Below are positions 58,224 through 64,000 of a stretch of 64,000 bases of DNA, piece after piece. The DNA lies in assembly GCA_038184435.1 (NCBI GenBank), contig CP116227.1:3935501-3999500 (forward strand), given 5' to 3'. This stretch comes from Nocardioides alkalitolerans (GTDB lineage: Bacteria > Actinomycetota > Actinomycetes > Propionibacteriales > Nocardioidaceae). The stretch's first letter is position 1; every line of letters starts with the position of its first letter. The notes below the pieces were generated by a model that saw nothing but the letters and a program-made list of their open reading frames with translations, was not told the origin of the DNA and did no database searches. The position numbers and the translations under genes are program-made.

Positions 58224-59159
58224 GTGAACCACGTCGCCGACCACGACGCCGACCACGAATCGGTCTACGACGGGCTGCTCGGGGGCGACGACTCCCAGTG
58301 GGCGTTCGGGACCTCGTTCGAGGACCCGCTCGCCGGCGTCGACACGACCGTCCCCGCGGGCGTGGACCACGCCGCGCTCGCGACGTACTGCCTGATGCTC
58401 GGCGACGACGCGCTCATCGCGTCGCACCGGCTCTCCGAGTGGTGCAGCCGCGCCCCCGACCTCGAGGACGACATCGCGCTGGCCAACATCGCGCTCGACC
58501 TGCTCGGTCAGGCGCGGCTGCTGCTGGCGCGGGCGGCGGCCGCCGACCCGGCCGTGGTGCCCGCCCTGCCGGAGGGATCGCCGGTCCCGCCCGAGGACGC
58601 GGTCGCGTTCTTCCGGTCCCCGGGCGAGTTTCGCAACGTGCGCCTGCTCGAGCAGCCGAACGGCGACTTCGCCGTCACGGTGGCGCGCCTGCTCCTCTTC
58701 TCCACGTGGCGCCTCGCTGTGATGCAGCGCCTGGTCGACAGCCGCGACACCGTCGTCGCCGCCATCGCGGCGAAGGCGGTCAAGGAGATCGCCTACCACC
58801 GCGACTACGCCGCCCGGTGGGTCGTCACCCTGGCCCGGGGCACCGACGAGTCCCGACGCCGGGTCGTGGCCGGGCTCGCGACCGTGTGGCCGCTGCGGTG
58901 GGAGCTCGACCTCGACCACCCGGTCGAGGCCACGCTCACCGAGGACGGTGTCGCGGCGCTGCCCAGCGCGGTCGCGGCCGAGGTCGACGTGGTGCTCGAC
59001 CAGGTGCTCGGCGTCGCCGGCCTCGACCTTCCCCCGGTGAAGCGCGTCGGACCCCACGGCGGTCAGACCGGCCGCGACGGTGACCACACCGAGCAGCTCG
59101 GTCGGCTCCTGGGCGAGATGCAGGTCGTCGCGCGCGAGCACCCCCGGGGGCGCTGGTGA
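58224..59159 (+). CDS. paaC: 1,2-phenylacetyl-CoA epoxidase subunit PaaC
   Basis: Structural partner of PaaA with the same four-helix fold but without a working di-iron site, 311 residues. Family marks: YCLMLGDDALIASHRLSEW near 47-65, DIALANIALDLLGQAR near 76 and KEIAYHRDYAARWV near 185. The GTG at 58224 is chosen because GGGGAGGG lies before it and the family N-terminus begins there; a frame open from 58119 would overlap paaB without need. Its stop overlaps paaD (GTGA). Confidence 0.94.
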   Translation: MNHVADHDADHESVYDGLLGGDDSQWAFGTSFEDPLAGVDTTVPAGVDHAALATYCLMLGDDALIASHRLSEWCSRAPDLEDDIALANIALDLLGQARLLLARAAAADPAVVPALPEGSPVPPEDAVAFFRSPGEFRNVRLLEQPNGDFAVTVARLLLFSTWRLAVMQRLVDSRDTVVAAIAAKAVKEIAYHRDYAARWVVTLARGTDESRRRVVAGLATVWPLRWELDLDHPVEATLTEDGVAALPSAVAAEVDVVLDQVLGVAGLDLPPVKRVGPHGGQTGRDGDHTEQLGRLLGEMQVVAREHPRGRW

Positions 59160-59668
59160 GCGCCGTGGCCGTGGACGACGAGGTCCTCGCCCGGGCGCGG
59201 CAGGTCGCGGCCGGGGTGCGCGACCCCGAGATGCCGATGCTGACGCTGCTCGACCTCGGTGTGCTGCGCGACGTGGCACGGGGCGACGACGGCCGGGTGC
59301 GGGTCACCATTACGCCGACGTACTCGGGGTGCCCCGTGATGGCGACCATGCGCGACGACCTCCTGCACGCCCTGGCCGACGCCGGCCTCGACGCCGACGT
59401 GACGGTCAGCCTGCGCCCCGCCTGGTCGTCCGACTGGATCACCGACGAGGGCCGTCGGGCCTTGCGCCAGCACGGCATCTCGCCGCCGGCCGCCGCTCCC
59501 CAGGGCCCCGTCCTGCTGCAGCTGCTCGCCCCGAGCCGCGCGCTGACGTGCCCGCAGTGCGGCTCGTCGCGCACCGAGCTCACCTCCGCGTTCGGTCCGA
59601 CGGCCTGCACGGCGCTCTACCGCTGCACCACCTGCCGCGAGCCGTTCCAGCACGTGAAGGAGATCTGA
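59156..59668 (+). CDS. paaD: Phenylacetate iron-sulfur accessory protein PaaD
   Basis: A 170-residue MIP18/DUF59-type protein thought to help assemble the iron centres of the PaaABCE oxygenase. The DUF59 region holds VRDPEMPMLTLLDLGVLRDV near residues 21-40 and TPTYSGCPVM near 53; the C-terminus is a zinc ribbon with CPQCGSS near 132 and CTTCREPFQH near 157. GTG overlaps the paaC stop. The four-Cys ribbon separates PaaD from the general SUF-linked DUF59 proteins. Confidence 0.93.
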   Translation: MSAVAVDDEVLARARQVAAGVRDPEMPMLTLLDLGVLRDVARGDDGRVRVTITPTYSGCPVMATMRDDLLHALADAGLDADVTVSLRPAWSSDWITDEGRRALRQHGISPPAAAPQGPVLLQLLAPSRALTCPQCGSSRTELTSAFGPTACTALYRCTTCREPFQHVKEI

Positions 59669-59670
59669 GG

Positions 59671-60759
59671 GTGGTCAGCTCCCCTGTCGCCGAGAGCGCG
59701 CCGGCGCGCACCGGCTTCCACCCCCTGCGGGTCGCGGCGGTCGAGCCGCTGTGCGACGACGCGGCAGCCGTCACGTTCGAGGTCCCCCAGGACCTGCGCG
59801 ACGTCTTCGACTTCGCCGCCGGCCAGACCCTCACCCTGCGCCGCGAGGTGGACGGCCGCGAGGAGCGTCGGTCCTACTCGGTCTGCGCCCCCGCCGGTGC
59901 GGCACCTCGCATCGGCGTGCGCGAGATCCCGGACGGCCTCTTCTCCTCGTGGCTCGTGCGCGACGTCCGGCCCGGGGACACCGTCGAGGTGCAGGCGCCG
60001 TCGGGGAGCTTCCGCGCCGATCCGGCCACCGGCGGGCGGCACCTGTGCATCGCCGCCGGGTCGGGCATCACCCCGATGCTGTCGATCGCCGCGACGGTGC
60101 TGCGGCACCCCGAGGCCAGGGTGACCCTGCTCTACGGCAACCGGGCGTCCGGCTCGGTGATGTTCGCCGAGGAGCTCGCCGACCTGAAGAACCGCTACCC
60201 GTCGCGGTTCGAGCTCGTCCACGTGCTCTCGCGCGAGCCGCACACGGTCGAGCTGTTCTCCGGACGCCTGGACGCCGACCGGCTCCGCCGGATCCTCGAT
60301 GTCCTCGTGCCCGTCGACGCGCTCGACCACGTCTGGTTGTGCGGACCGTTCGGGTTGGTCTCCGACGCCCGCGAGGTGCTCCGCGAACGGGGCGTGGCCA
60401 AGGAGCGGGTCCACGTCGAGCTCTTCCACGTCGACGAGCCGCCGCCGGAGGTCCACCGCCCGACGCCGGGGGCGGGGAGCGACACCGCCCGGGTCACCAT
60501 CAGCCTCGACGGGCGTACGACGACGGCGCCGATGCCGCGGGGCCGGACGATCCTCGACGGCGCGGCCGCGACCCGCACCGACCTGCCCTTCGCCTGCAAG
60601 GGGGGTGTCTGCGGGACGTGCCGCGCGCTCGTTCCGTCCGGGGAGGTCGACATGCGGCGCAACTACGCGCTGGACGACGACGAGGTCGAGCGCGGCTTCG
60701 TACTGACCTGCCAGACCTATCCCGTCGGCCGCGAGGTCACCGTAGACTTCGACGCCTGA
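59671..60759 (+). CDS. paaE: Phenylacetyl-CoA epoxidase reductase PaaE
   Basis: Electron-transfer subunit, 362 residues, passing electrons from NAD(P)H to the PaaAC oxygenase. An FAD-binding domain (QTLTLRREVDGREERRSYSV near 51-70, in two runs of motif RRSYSV and GSFR) is followed by an NADPH domain (AAGSGITPMLSI near 127, WLCGPFGLV near 222) and a C-terminal plant-type [2Fe-2S] domain with CKGGVCGTCRA near 309 and a last Cys in LTCQTYP near 346. GTG starts two bases after the paaD stop. The paaR gene converges after 10 bases. Confidence 0.95.
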   Translation: MVSSPVAESAPARTGFHPLRVAAVEPLCDDAAAVTFEVPQDLRDVFDFAAGQTLTLRREVDGREERRSYSVCAPAGAAPRIGVREIPDGLFSSWLVRDVRPGDTVEVQAPSGSFRADPATGGRHLCIAAGSGITPMLSIAATVLRHPEARVTLLYGNRASGSVMFAEELADLKNRYPSRFELVHVLSREPHTVELFSGRLDADRLRRILDVLVPVDALDHVWLCGPFGLVSDAREVLRERGVAKERVHVELFHVDEPPPEVHRPTPGAGSDTARVTISLDGRTTTAPMPRGRTILDGAAATRTDLPFACKGGVCGTCRALVPSGEVDMRRNYALDDDEVERGFVLTCQTYPVGREVTVDFDA

Positions 60760-60769
60760 TCCCGGGCCC

Positions 60770-61384
60770 TCAGGACGTGCGGGGGGCCAGGCCCTCGAAG
60801 GTCAGCCGCGTCACGGCAGTGGCGAGCTCGTCCGGACTGACCGGCCCGTCCGGGCGGTACCACTCGACCAGCGAGTTCACCGTGCCGAAGATGAGCCGGC
60901 TGACCAGCTCCGGCTCGATGTCGCCGCGGATGTCGCCGTCGGCCGCGGCCTGGCGCACCAGGCCCGCGAGCTTCTCGTCGATCACCCGGCGGCGCTGCAA
61001 CGCGCGCTGCTCGACCTCGCTGTTGCCCCGCACGCGCAGGAGCAGCGTCACCGCCGGCAGGTGCGCGGCGAGGATGCGCACGGACTCGGCGACCGTCGCC
61101 CGCAGCCGCTCGTGGGCCGAGGCGGTGGACGCCGCGCTCGCCGACTCGGCGGCCGCGGTCAGGCCCTCCAGTGCCTCGTCGAGCGCGGCGGCGAGCAGGT
61201 CCTCCTTGCTCGACACGTGGTGGAAGATCGCCGACTTCGACAGGCCCAGCTCGCGGGCCAGGTCGGCGACGCTCGTGGCGTCGTACCCGCGCTCGTTGAA
61301 CAGGCCGATGGCCGCGCGCAGCACCGTCTCCTGGTCGTAGCCGGGGCGTCCCCGACGCGCGCCGCCGGAGGTCGAGGTGCTCAC
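60770..61384 (-). CDS. paaR: TetR-family regulator, probably PaaR
   Basis: A 204-residue TetR-type repressor. The DNA-binding domain lies near residues 12-58: VLRAAIGLFNERGYDATSV, ADLARELGLSKSAIFHHV is the recognition part, then SSKEDLLAAALDEAL. The C-terminal ligand domain is helical. Position next to paaE and the presence of two matching inverted repeats before paaG and paaA make it the likely PaaR, released from DNA by phenylacetyl-CoA in studied relatives. GTG 61384 starts the conserved protein; a frame open to 61567 would add 61 Arg/Pro-rich residues. Confidence 0.82.
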   Translation of the reverse strand: MSTSTSGGARRGRPGYDQETVLRAAIGLFNERGYDATSVADLARELGLSKSAIFHHVSSKEDLLAAALDEALEGLTAAAESASAASTASAHERLRATVAESVRILAAHLPAVTLLLRVRGNSEVEQRALQRRRVIDEKLAGLVRQAAADGDIRGDIEPELVSRLIFGTVNSLVEWYRPDGPVSPDELATAVTRLTFEGLAPRTS

Positions 61385-61694
61385 GGCGGCAAGCCTCCCA
61401 CGACCGCTCCGCGTGCTGGCCGGCCGTGCGCGGAGCGGGCCGCACACCCCGTCGGGGATGGCGCGGCTCCCCCGGGACGGGGGAGACCCGGGGGGCCGCG
61501 TGTCGTCGGTACCCGCGCCGGACCGCACCATGCGCGCGCCGCCCTCGCCCCGCCGGGTGGGATCCACGGCCGCACCCGGACCGACCCGCGATTGAAACGA
61601 TTCAGAAACAGGGCGCTCCTACGTTCCTCGGGTCCCCACCAGCTCGGGCCGTGTCGCGGGGACCGTCTTCCTCCACCCCCACGAGAGGTCTGCC
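61385..61694. other. Gene-free region between paaR and the secreted hydrolase
   Basis: About 310 bases without a convincing gene. It contains a GC hairpin (CTCCCCC at 61467-61473 with GGGGGAG at 61479-61485), a LacI-type operator-like sequence and the leader of the hydrolase gene. Most of the rest shows nothing I can name. No clear copy of the PaaR core was seen before paaR. Confidence 0.6.
61593..61604. promoter_or_regulatory. LacI-type operator-like sequence
   Basis: TGAAACGATTCA has the central CG and near-symmetric TGAA/TTCA arms typical of LacI-family operators. It lies about 90 bases before the hydrolase start, in an AT-richer patch likely to hold the promoter. Confidence 0.4.
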
Positions 61695-64000
61695 TTGTCT
61701 TCTTCACGTGCTGTCCAGCGGTCGTCGGGGGTCCCCCCGACAGGCCGCACGCGAGCCGGCTCACGGTTCCTGGTCGCCCTGGCGCTGGGTGCCGCGGCGT
61801 TCCCGGCCGTGGCCGGCGTCGCCCCCGCGTCCGCCGCGCCCGGCGGCGACGACTGGACCGTCGAGCCCGTGGCCGGTGGCTACGAGGTGACGGTGGAGCT
61901 CGACGAGCCCCTGCCGATCGTGTCCGACGCGCCCACGATCGTGGTCGACGGCGAGTCGCTCGGCGTGGCGACGGAGTCTGCCGACGGTCGCAGCCTCAAC
62001 GTGTTCACGACCGACGCGTCGGTGCTGCAGGCGCGCACCGCGGCGGCGGGCTGGTCCGCGACGGACCCGGCGGGCGCAGCGGCCGTGGCGCCGGAGGCCC
62101 TCGACGTACCGGCCGAGGAGGTGGAGGCGCTCGCCGCCCTCGCCGACGACCCGGCCGCGCTCGGTGACCAGGAGTGGGACGAGGCGGTCTACAAGTTCGG
62201 CGACCAGGCCATCGACCTCGCCGGTATCGGCGGCATCCGCGGTGAGCTGGAGGGCAAGGTCTACCTGCCCGAGGGCGGTGGCGCGCGGCCGACCGTCGTG
62301 CTGCTGCACGGCCGCCACAGCTACTGCTACGGCACCGGCGACGCCAACCCCGCCCGCTGGCCCTGCTCCGCCACCCAGCTCTCCATCCCGAGCTACCTCG
62401 GGTACGACGGCACGGCCCGCGCGCTCGCGAGCCACGGCTACGCGGTGGTCTCGATCTCCGCCAACGCGATCAACGCCAACGACAACCAGCTGGCGGCCGA
62501 CCAGGGCGCCCGCGCGCGCGGCCAGCTCGTGCTCGACACCCTCGACATGCTGCAGGACGCCTCGGCGGGCGAGGCGGTCTCCTACCGCGACGCCGCCACG
62601 GGCGCCGACGTGTCGCTCGACGAGGCCTTCGAGCTCGGTGAGGCCGCGGTCGCGCAGCGCGCCGAGGGCTTCGTCGACGGCTACGGCGGGCTGGACCCGA
62701 TGACGGCCGCCGACCTGGCCGGCCGCTTCGACCTCACCAACGTCGGCCTCATGGGGCACTCCCGCGGCGGCGAGGGCGTCACGTCGGCCGCGGTCCTCAA
62801 CGGGACCCGCGACACGCCGTTCGGCTTCACGTCCGTGCTGCCCCTGGCGCCGGTGGACTTCGGCCGGATGACGGTGCCCGGCCTCGCCATGAACGTGCTG
62901 CTGCCCTACTGCGACGGTGACGTCAGCAACCAGCAGGGCCAGCACATGCTCGACGACAGCCGCTACGCCTTCGACGACGACGCACTGCGCGCCGGCACCT
63001 GGGTGATGGGCGCGAACCACAACTTCTACAACACGGTCTGGACGCCCGGCGTGTACCGCTACAGCGTCAGCGACGACTGGAGCGGCACCAACCCCGCCAG
63101 CGCCCGCGCGACGGAGCCGATCTGCGGCACCGCGCCGACCACCGCCGCGACGTCCATCCGCATGACGGCGCAGGAGCAGTACGACCAGGGCACCTCCTAC
63201 ATGACGGCCTGGTTCCGCCTGACCCTCGGCGGCGAGGAGCAGTTCCTCCCGATGTTCGACGGCTCGGGTGCCGTCCCGGCCGCCCTCGGCGACGAGGACG
63301 TCCGCACGCAGGCCACCGCGCCGAGCTCGGCGCGCTCGACGATCGCCTCGTTCGAGCGGACCAGCTCGCTCATCCGCACGACCTCGGGTGCGACGGCGAC
63401 CGTGTGCGCCTCCCTGGCGGGTCGCACGGTGACGCAGACCCTCCCGGCCTGCGCCACCCTCTCCGCCTCGGCCCAGGTGCCCCACTGGACGCCGGCGTCG
63501 AACGGCACGAACGTGCCCGCCAGCCCGATGACGCGCCTCGCGTGGACCGCGCCCGGAGCCGGGGTCCGGGTGACCCTGCCGGCCGCCCAGCGCGACGCCT
63601 CGTCGTACGAGCGCCTGTCGCTGAAGCTCGCCGCGGACGAGACGGTGGTCGGCGCGACCGACCTGACGCTCGGCCTCGTCGACGGTGACGGTGCGCAGTG
63701 GAGCCAGCCGGTGTCCGCGCTCAACCCGCAGGCGCTGCGCCGGCTCCCGGCGTCCGCCACGCCCACGAGTGCCACGACGCTCGGCAAGATCGTGCTCCAG
63801 CAGCTCGTCCTGCCGCTCGACGTGGTCGCCGAGGCCGGTCTCGACGTCACGGACCTCCGCGAGGTCAGCCTCACGGGCGTGGCCGGCGAGGACGGCACCG
63901 CTGCCGGCGGTGCCTACCTCTCCGACCTGGCGTTCGAGTCGCCGGCGGTCGGGGACCTGGCCGTCGAGGACCTGCCGACCGTCAGCGTCTTCGCCCCGGC
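61695..64000 (+). CDS. Large secreted alpha/beta hydrolase (3' end missing)
   Basis: An open frame of at least 768 codons running off the right edge. A signal peptide covers about residues 20-52 (SRFLVALALGAAAFPAVAG, then ASAAP). An alpha/beta hydrolase domain follows at about 180-480: PTVVLLHGRHSYCYG near 200 with the oxyanion His-Gly, ALASHGYAVVSISANAIN near 244, and the nucleophile elbow MGHSRGGEG near 355. After residue 480 comes a beta-rich region of unknown type. It is probably an extracellular esterase, lipase or polymer-degrading enzyme. The TTG at 61695 follows GAGAGG by about six bases. The domain order beyond the edge is unknown. Confidence 0.78.
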   Translation, partial: MSSSRAVQRSSGVPPTGRTRAGSRFLVALALGAAAFPAVAGVAPASAAPGGDDWTVEPVAGGYEVTVELDEPLPIVSDAPTIVVDGESLGVATESADGRSLNVFTTDASVLQARTAAAGWSATDPAGAAAVAPEALDVPAEEVEALAALADDPAALGDQEWDEAVYKFGDQAIDLAGIGGIRGELEGKVYLPEGGGARPTVVLLHGRHSYCYGTGDANPARWPCSATQLSIPSYLGYDGTARALASHGYAVVSISANAINANDNQLAADQGARARGQLVLDTLDMLQDASAGEAVSYRDAATGADVSLDEAFELGEAAVAQRAEGFVDGYGGLDPMTAADLAGRFDLTNVGLMGHSRGGEGVTSAAVLNGTRDTPFGFTSVLPLAPVDFGRMTVPGLAMNVLLPYCDGDVSNQQGQHMLDDSRYAFDDDALRAGTWVMGANHNFYNTVWTPGVYRYSVSDDWSGTNPASARATEPICGTAPTTAATSIRMTAQEQYDQGTSYMTAWFRLTLGGEEQFLPMFDGSGAVPAALGDEDVRTQATAPSSARSTIASFERTSSLIRTTSGATATVCASLAGRTVTQTLPACATLSASAQVPHWTPASNGTNVPASPMTRLAWTAPGAGVRVTLPAAQRDASSYERLSLKLAADETVVGATDLTLGLVDGDGAQWSQPVSALNPQALRRLPASATPTSATTLGKIVLQQLVLPLDVVAEAGLDVTDLREVSLTGVAGEDGTAAGGAYLSDLAFESPAVGDLAVEDLPTVSVFAP

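Noticed and set aside
61385..61567. N-terminal extension of the TetR regulator and short opposite-strand frames
   Set aside because: The extension is Arg/Pro/Gly-rich and precedes a normal TetR start; no ribosome site or -10 box supports it.

Overview
The window comes from a very GC-rich actinobacterium, most likely a Nocardioidaceae member (Nocardioides-like). Reasons: close to three quarters G+C with strong third-position bias; a menaquinone pathway, a complete 14-subunit complex I and no ubiquinone genes; an alcohol dehydrogenase of the family tied to mycofactocin; a DUF222/HNH endonuclease with an SOS box; and at least nine genes whose start codon lies 6-8 bases after a TANNNT -10 box, as in leaderless actinobacterial transcripts. 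The taxonomic call is inference. No rRNA, CRISPR array, insertion sequence or prophage was seen; this looks like core chromosome with a few accessory cassettes.

Layout. 1-4154: menaquinone genes menA (cut by the left edge) diverging from menE-menC-menD. 4167-6526: an ASCH-domain gene, the SOS-type DUF222/HNH gene, then a repeat- and hairpin-rich spacer. 6526-14133: AdhC-type alcohol dehydrogenase, a three-gene cassette with two WXG-motif proteins (one fused to a DUF1023 alpha/beta hydrolase), a 2-hydroxyacid dehydrogenase, an APC permease, and a metallo-hydrolase/nucleotidyltransferase pair. 14130-18844: an alcohol-oxidation island, NDMA-type alcohol dehydrogenase followed by a MoxR-like AAA+ ATPase and a VWA protein, divergent from an aldehyde dehydrogenase, with two matching operator-like sites between them. 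18981-24146: fprA, menF, an unknown anchored protein, an L,D-transpeptidase and menG. 24147-24639: a gene-free stretch with two copies of a 70-bp palindromic element and a perfect CRP-type site. 24640-41425: nuoA-N, translationally coupled to a polyprenyl diphosphate synthase. 41513-45054: a small membrane protein, phoX with a PHO-box-like sequence, and rarD. 45184-48997: a sulfate ABC transporter. 49061-52588: two DUF202 proteins, an unlisted 46-residue membrane peptide, a DsbA-like protein, an Acr3-like carrier and an M23 peptidase. 52645-55506: a PknB-like kinase, a Tat-secreted protein, yajQ and tRNA-Tyr. 55617-61384: phenylacetate genes paaG, an EthD-like gene, paaABCDE and a TetR regulator (paaR), with two PaaR-like boxes. 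61695-64000: a large secreted alpha/beta hydrolase cut by the right edge.

How it fits together. Much of the window serves the respiratory chain: MenF, MenD, MenC, MenE, MenA, the polyprenyl synthase and MenG all make menaquinone, which complex I reduces. The two alcohol dehydrogenases, the aldehyde dehydrogenase and the paa genes feed reducing equivalents and acyl-CoAs into that chain. Several regulatory inputs can be read from the DNA: LexA (SOS), PhoP (phosphate), a CRP/GlxR-type regulator (nuo), PaaR (phenylacetyl-CoA), and perhaps DtxR/IdeR (iron) and a LacI-type repressor.
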